The notes under the pieces: model-generated | Told to the model about the DNA's origin: nothing | The model's database searches: none | The model's input: the letters and a program-made list of their open reading frames with translations, nothing else | Assembly (NCBI GenBank): GCA_030685235.1 | Contig: MU839088.1 | Location: 544,180-608,179, forward strand | From: Copromyces sp. CBS 386.78 | Lineage: Eukaryota; Ascomycota; Sordariomycetes; Sordariales; Sordariaceae | Direction of reading: 5' to 3' | Length of the DNA stretch: 64,000 nt | Made by a program: the position numbers and the translations under genes | Shown: one piece after another, positions 1-10,700 of the stretch | Numbering within the stretch: the first letter of the stretch is position 1 | Layout: each line of letters begins with the position of its first letter

Positions 1-991
1 GGCTGAGTAGACCATGTTGGAGCGGTCACCGAGAGGGACATCACGGTCCCTGGCCATGACAACCTCAGCATGCTTGCTGACAGGCAGCGATTCGCCGGTC
101 AGCAGGGCCTCGTCAGTGGAGAGGTTGATGCTGGTGGCGAGACGGAGGTCGGCGGGGACGACGTCGCCGACATTGAGGCGGACGATATCGCCTGGCACGA
201 GTGTCTCGGCTTTGATGGTGGAAGTGGCGCCGGACCGGATGACTTTGCAGGTGGGCGCCGACAGGGCGTACAAAGCTTGGATGGTTTGCTCGGCACGATA
301 GTCCTGGAGGAAGCTGATGAGGTATGGTTAGCATCTTGATTAAGATGGGTCAACAAGAAGCGGTACTTGGGTCTTACCCGACTATGATGTTGAGAAGAAT
401 GACCGCAGCAATGACACCGCCTTCGATATGGTCACTGATGGCAAAGGAAAGGACCATGGTGATAACGAGGACAAGAGTCAAGCTGTTGGAGACTTGTCTC
501 AAGAGAATCGTCCAAAGGGATAAACCCTTGGCACCCTCAACCTTGTTGAAGCCATGGTGCTGTAAACGGCGGGCAGCCTCATCGTTGTCGATTCCCTTTC
601 TACATGACGAAATAAGTGACCAGACTTTTGAGTGTAGAGTTGCGCAGGTGTTTGTCTGCTATCAGACATGAAAGGGGATTTACTCAGGGTCAGTGTTGAG
701 AAGAGCACAGATGTCCGGCACCGAGAGGGTGTGGGCCGCTTCGGAGGCAAAGGACAGGAGACCGCCGGGTCCAGCTCCGGTTCCGGTAGTAGTGGTGGTA
801 TCTCCCGACGTACGGTTGGCAGTGGCGTCGTCGTCGGCCCCGCCTTCACATTCTTCTCCGATGATGGTCCCGATGTTGAGCGTAGTCAAGGTCGAGGACC
901 GAGTGGTTGTTTTGGACGTTGTTGGACTTTTGAAGCCACATATAGGAGGCTCCGTCTGGCCCTCGACGTCAAGTTCGATCTCTGTCCCCAT
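1..991 (-). CDS. ENA-type P-type cation ATPase, 5' part (partial)
   Basis: This is the N-terminal part of a P-type ATPase that pumps Na+/K+ out of the cell across the plasma membrane (type IID, ENA family). It runs off the left edge, so the phosphorylation site and most membrane segments are missing. I read exons at 991-684, 599-378 and 313-1, with introns 683-600 and 377-314; the frames join cleanly. The cation-ATPase N-terminal domain is seen around residues 85-125 (LNTDPEKGIDNDEAARRL), followed by the first membrane hairpin (LVLVITMVLSFAISD). The actuator domain shows PGDIVRLNVGDVVPADLRL and the catalytic loop TDEALLTGESLPVSK. That wording is closer to ENA pumps than to SERCA or PMR1, but the missing C-terminal part would decide. 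About 80 extra residues rich in Ser, Thr and Gly precede the conserved domain. The start is the first ATG of the open frame. Confidence 0.88.
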
Positions 992-2531
992 TCAATATCT
1001 TGTGTATGTTCTCGCCGGTTGAACTTCAGCGAAGCTTGATGATGTAGTGGAAAGAAAGAAAGGGAGGGGAAGAAAGAAACCGAGAACAGCTGTCATCTTT
1101 GTGTGACGGGATATGCGGGGGGCTTTTATCAACAATGAGGAAAGTGACCGCCCACCCAACAAAGCAAACAAACAGACGCACGAGAGGAAGGTACTTCACG
1201 ACGCCGAGAAAAGAGCTTCACTGCTGATCCGCCTATCAGTGTCCACACCCGGCAGGTATATCAAAAGGTATCATCCACTCTCCTCTCCTCTTCTTCCACT
1301 TGTTTGGTCGGCCTCCTGCTTTTCCTTCTGAACCAAACAGTCCTCTCCGCACCAGATGCAGCCCGCCTCCCTGCTTCAAGACAACACAACATTGCCGCTG
1401 TTTTTGTTTCTACAGCCAGATCGCCAGCGTACCACACAATGTCGACACATTTCTCTCTTGGTATCTTGGTATGCCAGCCAAGAACCTACCAAGCTCTAGC
1501 AAGCATCTACCAAGCTACCAAAGTGCTGGGGAATGCGTACGCAGTTCCTGAACTTCCTGGTCAGTGTGGTCAGTTGAGGAGTCGGGTTGAGCCTATGGTG
1601 ACCTATCGGGATCTATCGTGGCCAGTCAAGTGCCATCGCCGAGCCTCTTGCCCCGTGAACAAGGGCGGGGTGCTGTGGCTATGTCTCTTCCAGAATCTTG
1701 GCCGCATACAATATGTCCCCGGGGGGAAGCCAAAGTGCTGGAATACCCCTGTTTTATCGCTGACCGACACTGGCAAAGTTATGTCACCTGGTCTCTTTCT
1801 TGACCTCTTGAACTCTTCCCACACCTACCTATTGTTCGATGATGATACAACACCTCAAGAGTCAAGATAGCGGACGTACAAATGAACATCCCCTCCCCCC
1901 TCTTCTCTTCCTCGATGCAACCAACCATCGACACAAGTGAACTTCCAAAAATGAAAAAGGAAACCTCCTGATCCCCGCATTGTGGTAATGTCCCTAACCC
2001 TCCTTGAAATTCATCACTCTCACATCAGACGGTCGGTATAACGATTGCCGAGATTTTAGGAGCAAAACGTCCAGCGCAAAGCGGTTGGTTGCAAAGGGAA
2101 CCAACCACCCATGCACAAAGCCGATGGGGACGTCCGTCAGCATTTCCAAATGTTGAGCCTTTGGGATAGCCGAATTTTGAAGGAGTAGTACTCGTCAACG
2201 AACACAGGAAGTTAGGAAGAAAACAAGGGGTTGACCAGAAAACTTTTTGTTAACAGAAGACATGGTGTTCCATACTTACTGTTTCCGTATAACTTCTTCA
2301 CGGTCCACGCCAGTGGGTCGGTCACCTCTAGCTGGTCCCGCCGTCATTCAGGGGTAGAAGATCACAAAACAAACAACCCAAAATCGAGTGGAACCGCCAT
2401 GTTCTAGGTTACCACGACAACGGCAACATCAAAATGGGTCATGGAAGTGATCTCCCGAACATCTTGAATCATGATATCTCTTGGTGGTCTTTCAGTCATT
2501 TGTCTGAACATTAAACTCTTCTCACATTATA
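992..2531. other. Intergenic: upstream of the ATPase, downstream of the kelch gene
   Basis: No coding signal is convincing. Both flanking genes are on the minus strand, so this stretch must hold the promoter and 5' leader of the ATPase (right of 991) and the 3' end of the kelch gene (left of 2532). Open frames at 1300-1870 lack conserved content and codon-like character. Confidence 0.6.
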
Positions 2532-4613
2532 TCACCTATACCTATGCCTCTCTATCCCCACAACCTGTGTCTCTGTCCCATCAAGTTCCCAATGATGGTT
2601 ATTATCCGTCGGCAGCTCTTCCGGAGCGACATAGGCCTCCACAGGCTTCTCAACGGCCATAAGCTCCTTGTTTGCTGGAGGAAATGCACGAATGTGCTGC
2701 TGCTCTCCTTCTCCTCGAGAAACACCATACTCATTGTCAGGTTCCGGAGCAGTTCTGTTTTGCTTCGACTTTCTCAAGAAATAAAAGAGCAACCCCCCTA
2801 GGATTGCTAGGCCGACGACACCGGCTACGACGCCGCCGGCAATTGCGCCGGTGTTGTTAGATTTCTTGCCACCGGTCTGTGTGTCCCCGGAACCAGAAGT
2901 TGATGAAGTGCTGGTACTAGGTGTGGTCGGACTGTCTGAGTCGTCGGTTGGGGAAGGGTTGAGGAATATGGTCTTGACTTTGTTGGAGGACCAGGAGATG
3001 GCCGCCATGTTTCTGCCATTCTAGTTAGTATCATTCAGAATAATAACCGACACTGCACATCATAGGAAAGACACTACTCACTCTGCCTTGTTGTACCAGT
3101 CCCGAACAACACCGGGCGACTCGTAATCGCCCATATCCGCATCGTAGCTTCCGTCCTTCGACCACGTCAAAGCAGTCATGTCAAAGATCCCTAGCCCCTG
3201 TGGAAAAGAATCCGCACTCTCCCACTTCGCGCTAATCTCTTTCCCACCGATACTCAGCATCTGTCGTTTTCCTTTGCCCACTACGACACAGGCGGGATCG
3301 GCCCGCTTCTCTTGAGAGCTATCCGCGGCCTTGAACCACACGAACCCGGGTAGGCTCAGGAAGTATACGTCGCGGTACGACTCCTCGGTCTTCGAGTCAG
3401 CCCCGCCGTACATGAAACTGCGTGCGCACCATATGTTAGCTGACAATTCCCCCAAGACGTGAAAAGAGAGAATGACCGAAAGTTTCCTCGGCGGGCATAC
3501 ACACATTTCATAGGTGTCGTTTCGGCCTTGGACACCAACCGCACAAAACTTCTCCCGACTACTCGGCCTCTCCCCCGTCGTCGTCTGCCAGTACCACTCC
3601 CTGCTAACCGGATCAAAGAAAGTGACATTCTCAAACCCCATCACAAAATCCGGCTGGGTACCCGTCGTAGTAGCAGGCACCGCAAACACGCTTCCACCAA
3701 GAATAAACACCAACCCGTTATTCTTGTCATCCTCCCCAGTGTTACCAAAACTCGGCACAAACACCCCAGCGCCACCCCTCAAACTTCCGTTCCCCGTCGT
3801 GAACCCCAGGCTCGTCTCATTCCTCCACTCCTTGCGGTTCATATCATACACCACCATGCCCGGTATATGCTCAGCATTGGGATTCGACGGGTCCGTCCAC
3901 GCCGAGGCGATACCTCCCACTGAAAACCCGATGCCCCCGTTACTGCCCGTAGTAGCCACAAAAGCCGCCTGCTCCGTCAACCTCAACGTCCTCAGCGGAG
4001 CCGGACTCGTAGGCACAGGCGTCTCAATCTCCCATTTCCCGCTACCATTTCCATCGACGACAAACTTCCATATCCCGGACTTGTCAATTTTGTTGCTGTT
4101 GATGCCGTAGGAAGCGCCGCCGCCGAAAATGTAAAACCCCTTACCGTCGGGCGAGGGCCAGAGACATTGGGTGTTGAGGGCGTAGGGGCCTTTGCCAGAA
4201 ACATCTTTGCGGGCGGCGATTTTGACTTGGACTGAGGAGGCTTTCCAGGAGGAGGACAGGTCGATGGACAAGGTGGAGTTGTTGCCGTTGGAGGCCCGCG
4301 AGGAGGGAGGAGGGGATTTAGTGGCCGAGTCGAGCTGGGAGAGCTCGCCGCCGTCTATGTACACATAGTTACCGACGACGGCCGCTACAGCGGACTGTCA
4401 GTAGGTGTGGAAAAAAAGAGATAATGGGGGAGGAGGGGTGAGGGGACGGTTGAGCTTACCTCTGGCTTGGATCCTGCGCAAGAAGTTTTCGGGCGCTGGG
4501 GAATCTAATAATTCGGCGTGGACGGGTGTGATGGTCGATAACAAGAGACCCAAAACCCCCAAAAGCATTATGGCCGGGCTTGACCCTCGTCCTCGTCGTC
4601 GGGAAAGGCCCAT
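2532..4613 (-). CDS. Secreted kelch-repeat protein with one C-terminal membrane anchor
   Basis: A four-exon gene of 616 codons: 4613-4460, 4384-3505, 3417-3082, 3012-2532. The intron 3504-3418 is 87 nt, divisible by three and free of stops, so it hides inside an open frame. Removing it restores the kelch-type strand YEIFMYGGA. The protein starts with a signal peptide (IMLLGVLGLLLSTITPVHA), then a beta-propeller-like ectodomain with repeated glycine pairs (FYIFGGGASYG, FILGG, IFMYGG, MLSIGG). A Ser/Thr-rich linker leads to one membrane span near residues 511-534 (GAIAGGVVAGVVGLAILGG), then RKSK and a cytoplasmic tail of about 80 residues. It is probably a cell-surface protein with an extracellular propeller; ligand and role are unknown. 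Similar fungal proteins are usually annotated only as kelch or galactose-oxidase-like, and no catalytic residues of galactose oxidase are evident. Start context CACAATGG is good. Confidence 0.85.
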
Positions 4614-5700
4614 TGTGAACTGCCTGCCGCAACTTCGATACCTAACAGAAGCCAGTGTTTATTTCGAAAAGACCAAACAAAAGACCATAATGTCAAAAGA
4701 GAGTATGTAAGGTTTTGAAAACAGAGAATAGGGAATGCCGTCAAGTTAAAGGTCAAAAGGGCAATAGGGAAAAAGCACGTTATCTAGACAAGGAGCAGGC
4801 AGGGTGCGCTTCATGGAGCCCGGGGGCTTAGAACTAGTGGCTTCGGCGTTGCAGATGCCAATTTTAAATATTGGTGATCCTGGATCTCACCCCGACTCCC
4901 AGAACAATCCAACAGCCTTGCGAGTTCAAAGCATATCTGACCTGAATGCCCTGTTGTTGTCAGTTGAAGCCATACAAGCCCCTGCGAATAGTTACCTTCC
5001 ACGTTACTGCGCCCTATACGGCGGAGGTTGATTCCCTGTGCCGCTTCGCTTAGTGCGCCTAATGATCGACAATGCTGACGGTTGTTAACCAATCGCACAC
5101 AATATCCCACCTGCCATGTCCAAAAGTCCGAGGCGCCAAGGGTTGGAAGTGCGAGAAGAGGGCTGATAGTGAAAACGCTTTAGTTTTGAACGGTTCGGTG
5201 TTCGGGTTCGTCTAGATTCCGGTCCATGATCAGGATAGGTGTGAGACAGTTGCCAAACAAGTAGCTGTTCTCGAGCCAGACAATATCCAGCATCATGCGG
5301 TCACCAGTCTCGATACCTTGATCCAACAGATGTATGGAACCCAATTCGAGCGCGCACATGGTTTCTGGATGACGAAAAGAGACAAAAGAAATGGGGAAAC
5401 ACTCGAATTGGCTGATGATGAACCAGACGACACAAGTTTTATCGTCACCACAACAGGGGCGACGAATTGCGGGACGTTAAAAATGTACTTCAACATTTGT
5501 TCATTAGATTCCGAGAGTCGAGGACGCTTCAAGCCAGTTTTCCAGCCGACGTCCAATCACGACCTCAAGCATTATTAGTCTTTTTTTGATCAGCATCAAG
5601 GGTATCATAGTCCCACACTCGCACAACCGACCTCCCATCTCTTCTTACACATTACTCATGTACATCAGCCTTTCTTCATAAACACATCACGATCGGCTCT
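4614..5700. other. Intergenic between kelch gene and nucleoside transporter
   Basis: It holds the promoter and 5' leader of the kelch gene on its left side and the 3' untranslated end of the nucleoside transporter on its right side. An 86-codon plus-strand open frame at 5318-5578 has no recognisable content; I do not call it a gene. Confidence 0.6.
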
Positions 5701-7711
5701 TTATTTTCCGTCGTAGAGCATACCAGCAACGCTGGCAGAGGTCAAGGTAGACAAGACACCGGAGAAAAGAGCCGACAGGGCGACCTTGGACACATCACCG
5801 GCACGGCCAGGAGCGAGCTGAGAAAGCACACCGATCTGGGTACCGAGGGAGCCAATGTTGCCGAAACCCTATTATTTGAGGTTAGTACCGTGCCGAACCC
5901 AAAGAAGGATCTGAAGAAAAAACTTACGCAAACGGCATAGGTAGCAATAAGCTTGGAGCGAGGGCTCATGCTCTTGTAGGGCTCATCGTTGGTGAGGGAG
6001 AAGAAGGCGACGAACTCGTTGGTGATGACCTTGATGCCAATCAACTCACCAACGGGACGGAGATCCTTCTTGGGGACACCCAGGAGCCAAGCGACAGGAT
6101 ACATGAGATACCCGAGAATAAGCTGGAGCGAGAGAAGAGGGTGCTTCTCATCCTGACCCATCAGGCCCCAGTACTTGCCCCACCAGCCGAGCAGACCGTT
6201 GGCAAAAGCAACAATGGCAATGATACAGAGGAGAGTGGCAACGATCATGCCAGCGATCTTGATACCGAGCCAGGCACCGTTGGCAAAAGCGTGAAGGGCG
6301 TTCGAGGCCTTGTGTTCGTCATCCTCGGGGACCACAACGCGGCCAGAGGTAAGGGTCTCCTCAGTCTCGGGGAAACGCATCTTGGAAACAGCCAAAGAGG
6401 CGGGGATGGACATGATGCAGCTAGACACAAGGGCCTGCGCATTAAGACCAAGACCGATGTAAGCAACCAGGACGGAACCGGCAATGGTGGCAAAACCACA
6501 GGTCATGATCTGGTGAATTTCGGCGAGAGTCAAGTGAGGGACGAAAGGACGGATCAACATGGCCGACTCGCCCTGGCCGATGAAGGGGGTGGCGGCAGCG
6601 ACGACGGCTTCGGCGCCCGAGACGCGGAGGGTCCAGAAGAAGAAGACGGCGAACTTTCCAATGAACCACTGGATGAATCCCAAGTGGTAGCAGAGCTGGA
6701 CAAGAGCCACAAAGAAGATGATGGGAGGAACGACACCGGTCAAGAACCAGGTCTTGGCGGTAACCGTCTCGTCAGTCAAGAACTCGACACCATCCTTGGC
6801 GAAACCAAGCAGAGTACGGGCCATCTCGGAAACGAAGCTGAAGATGTCGTAACCAGCCTTGGTCTTGAGGACAAAAACGGCGATGACGAACTGGGTGAGC
6901 ATGCCACCAATGACTGTGTGCCAGGGGATCTTCCTCCAGTCGCGAGAGGTGGCAGTGAGGATGAAGACCATGACGAGGAGACCGAAGATGGAGATGGCAC
7001 GGCTGGCGCGAGTGTTCTCGCCAATCTCTTCGGGGATCATACTGCCGAGGAGGAAGACACCAAGGGTACCGATGGCAGCCAGAGGCTTGTGAAGCTTCTG
7101 GGGAATCATAGAATAACCCCAGTGAACCGTGTGCCTCCAGACCATCTTGGCAGGGCGCATGACGATGCTGGTAGGGACATAGCAGAAGAGGATGCGCAGG
7201 CAGATGGCGATATAGACGAGGGTCGGTTTCAACCATCCAAGATGGTCATGACGGTGGTGGATGAGCGCTCCGTAAATCCACCATCTAAAGAAGACCAAAA
7301 CACCTTGTCAGCGACCAAATTCCAGGCATTGCCAGGGAACGCACTTGAAAAGGCATGAAATACGAACACGGTGAAAAGCACCCAAATGGCAGCGTGGATA
7401 TAAGGCCTGCCGAAGCCGTAGAACCAACCCCAGCTGTAGCGCTCAGCGGGTTGCTGGTCTTCGCGGTCGATGGAACCGACATGGTCCTGGCTCTCGGCGT
7501 CGACATATTGGCCGGACGGGATGGTGGTCTTGAGATCGGAGTCGGTGCTCGAGATCACGGGCTTCTCGTTGGCGTGGGGGCCCATCATCTCTTTGGTGGT
7601 GGCGTCACCGTGGACAGACATGGCGTCGACTATCGGACTGCGGGAAACGTCGTGGTACTGAGGTTGAATCGTGTCCGAGTCGGCGTGCCCTCTGTTGTCA
7701 GCCGTTGACAT
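5701..7711 (-). CDS. Concentrative nucleoside transporter (CNT/NupC family)
   Basis: A proton- or sodium-coupled importer of nucleosides at the plasma membrane, 622 residues. Exons: 7711-7368, 7284-5928, 5868-5701. The first donor is an unusual GTTCGT; with acceptor TTTAG it gives the family-typical junction LFTVWWIYGALIHHR. The last intron (59 nt, GTAAGT, CTAAC branch) restores the conserved C-terminal block GFGNIGSLGTQIG. About 95 hydrophilic residues precede the first membrane span. Family hallmarks visible are GQGESAMLIRPF in the nucleoside-binding re-entrant loop, and LIGIKVITNEFVAFF in the transport core. ATASVAG-like residues near the end (SASVAGMLYDGK) close the last helix. The length is normal for fungal CNTs. 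The substrate (purine, pyrimidine or both) cannot be read from this. The gene stands alone, 1.1 kb from the kelch gene on the same strand. Confidence 0.93.
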
Positions 7712-10700
7712 GTAGGTTTATGTCTCGAGGCGATGGAGGGGTGGAGATCCGGCTAGAGCTCCAAGACGACCTCTTGAGACCCAAGGAAGGAACTTGTCGA
7801 GACGTTGAGTCTGGCTATTGGTCTGAGGAAGAGGTAGAAGAAGGTGTGTGCAGAGAGGGCGGCAGCCTGGGGTGGTGCAAACTTTAATACCCTCTCCCCG
7901 GGCCTCGGGTATCTGTGGTATCAGGCAGGGTAGTCTATCGATACTAGCTCTAGGAGAGTGGTAGTAGGTAGGTATGTATCTAAGTGCGGTGAAGATACTG
8001 GCTGGCCAGGAGGTTATCAAAAGTCTGGTGCGTCCCAGAAAAAAACCGTAGGGGTGGGGTTAGCTCTGAGGAGGGGGACGAGGGATGGAGGCCAGGCAGG
8101 GGTGAGAGGTACACTAGAGGTATGTACTGTAGGTAGGTGTATGTAAAATACAAGGTAAAGGCATGTACTTGCACAGATGCCCACAAGGCCGATAAAAAGA
8201 AAAATCAAGACAACCAAAATAAAATAAAAACCCGACGAACCATTTGTGCGTTGTTCCAGATCTAAGTCACCAACGGGGAAGAAAGCTCGGCGTCGCCGCT
8301 AGACAGCCACCTGTGTAATCCACCTCCCTACTACGTAAGTAGTGTCCGGCTTGGATGCGACGTGGACAAGACTTTTGTCGGCTTGTACCCGACCTCAATA
8401 AGTTGGGCTATAGGTAGCTTTGGATAGCAGATTGACGGGAGGCAGGCAAAGGTACTTCTTACTTGCCGCCGTTGTTCATTCCTGCTCGTGTCTTTGCCCA
8501 AATCGGGCAAAAGATCCTCTTTTGCAGAAGAATGAGAAAAAAAAGAAAGTTCTTTTTTTTTTCGACTGGACCCTCCCAAGCCTCCCTCTTGGCCTTCGAT
8601 CCTGCCCATCGCCACTCCATGTCCTGGGCTACACTAGAGATGCTCGACCATGCCGAATCGGGCCATTTGCTGGCCAATTGACCAATCACAGGCCGCGAAT
8701 CGGCTTCAAGAGGCAAAAGAAGCTAGGACCAGCCGGTCGATGTTGAGGAAGGGGCACACGACTTTCGCAAACAGTCAACCAAAAGCCGTGGAAGTCGCAA
8801 GGCTCTCTCGCATACTCGGCACCTTGGCGAGATCTGCCCCCCCACTTCTCGACAATCGCCTCCATTGAAAAGCGCGGATAGGACAAGGCCAGGACGAAGG
8901 CTTAGTGGCTGGATGCGCCGAATGCACCATTGGGCGTCCGTTGCAACGCTATTCCACACTCATGTCCACCCTCCGGCGACGGCCCCCTCACCTTCCTCTT
9001 TGGGGTTTTAGTCCACGTCCATGCGAACATATCTGGGGTTTTGGCCCGGAGAGCAGGTATCGCAGGCGAAGGCTGGCACCTAGGTCATCACGAGGTTCGA
9101 GGCAAACAAGCAAAACGGGATCCTCCCCCGAAAACCAACCATTTGGCGATTCAAGTCCATTTTGATCGCCATCACCTGCTTTCCCCCGGTTGAAGTGACA
9201 TATTACTGTGGAGGTGGCGGCATCATGACTCTGCCAACCCCAGGTTCCATTGCAGTGTAGTGTAGAAACAAGAATGGAAAACCGTCAAAATGCGGGGTTG
9301 GTGGACGGTTGGCGATTGTTAGTACCGAGGCACGCGACAACTAGAGGGCGGAAACAGTTCGACTCTACCTGCACGCTATGTACCTCGCCAGACCTCCCTC
9401 GCCTACGCAGTTGGGGATCACAGCGTCTTCTTACCACCACGCCTCTCTAGGGATTGTGTGAAGCTTATCATGGGTGCCTCGCATGCTCGCCAACGAGGCA
9501 TCGTAGTCGTATCGGTATCTATAGCAGGGCATCTTATCAGATAGGTACCTTTTCGGGGCGGCGTAGAATGCATGTCATCCACATGCCACCATTCACACCC
9601 TCTTCCGTGTCAACGACCCCCAATCGGGAGTGATGCAGGATGCTTTGTACACTACGTTGGCGAGGGCCGCGTAATTCGATTCCCTTCAGGGCTGCATCCT
9701 GATAACGTCGCAGTACATGACGCCCGTCTACAGCTTGAGGTAGGATCCCAGGTCGTGGACAAGGAACGGCTGTCTCTTTTTCATGCTCTCGTTGATGCTG
9801 TCGTTGCTATCATGGTCACTGTCGCCATCATTCTGGAAAACAAGGAACATTCTGGTTCCTTGGTGTTACCGACAACAGCGTGCGTATAAAAGAGAGGTTG
9901 ATCAACATCGAAAAACTTGGTGTAGTCGGAATCATGCACAGCGCTTGGCTGCGGCAGAGAGATGTCTCCAGGGCGTCAGGCAGGCAAGGTTTTCCCTGAC
10001 AATTGGCTGGTTCCACACTGCTTTTACCTTCCTGATTTGGCGATTTAAGATATCCATGATGGAGACAATTTTACTGGTCCAGCGGCTACCCCAGAATCAA
10101 AACTGAAGCAGTGATCCACTCAGACGTCGAGGTTTGGGAGCCGTCCGAACTCCCGTATCAAGACAGGTGCGGTGGACCCCGAAACTAATGATTATCCACA
10201 CGGCGGGTTCCGGAGGTCAGGACGGCCGTGGCAATATACCCGACGAGAAAGTTCTGTGACCTTGTGCTTTGGGCACTTGTGGAAGCAGGTAATCAACCTG
10301 AATCCAAATCACACATTCCCTAACCACTCTCTTGACCCTCCATTTGTAACCGCATACCGCGGCGGCCCTCCAAAGACATGTGGACGACCTGCATGCCGCA
10401 TCAATCCGACACGTGTGCCCGTCTGGGGAGTTCCATTCTAGACCGGCTGCCAAGACCGGAGGATCCATCCTACCGGGAGCTTGGATCTGGGTCTCTTCAG
10501 GTCCAGGAGAGACCATGCGTGCTATGATTAGCACTAGGGCAGAATTCTTCTGTTCATGTGACATGTGGGTTACTGTTGGAGGAGAGAGGAAACATGGTGT
10601 GCCTGGACTGCGGTGTGGGAGATACCCGCGGTTCCTACGACTGTCGGACCTGTGTACCTCTCGTCACATCCATGAGACAGTAACTCCAACCGATACTGGA

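Noticed and set aside
6141..7358. 405-codon plus-strand open frame
   Set aside because: It lies exactly antisense to the nucleoside transporter, whose minus-strand frame carries the conserved motifs; this is a codon-bias shadow.
7285..7367. Alternative donor GTGCGT at 7346 for the first intron of the nucleoside transporter
   Set aside because: It breaks the frame with the only good acceptor; donor GTTCGT at 7367 keeps phase and gives the conserved WWIYG junction.
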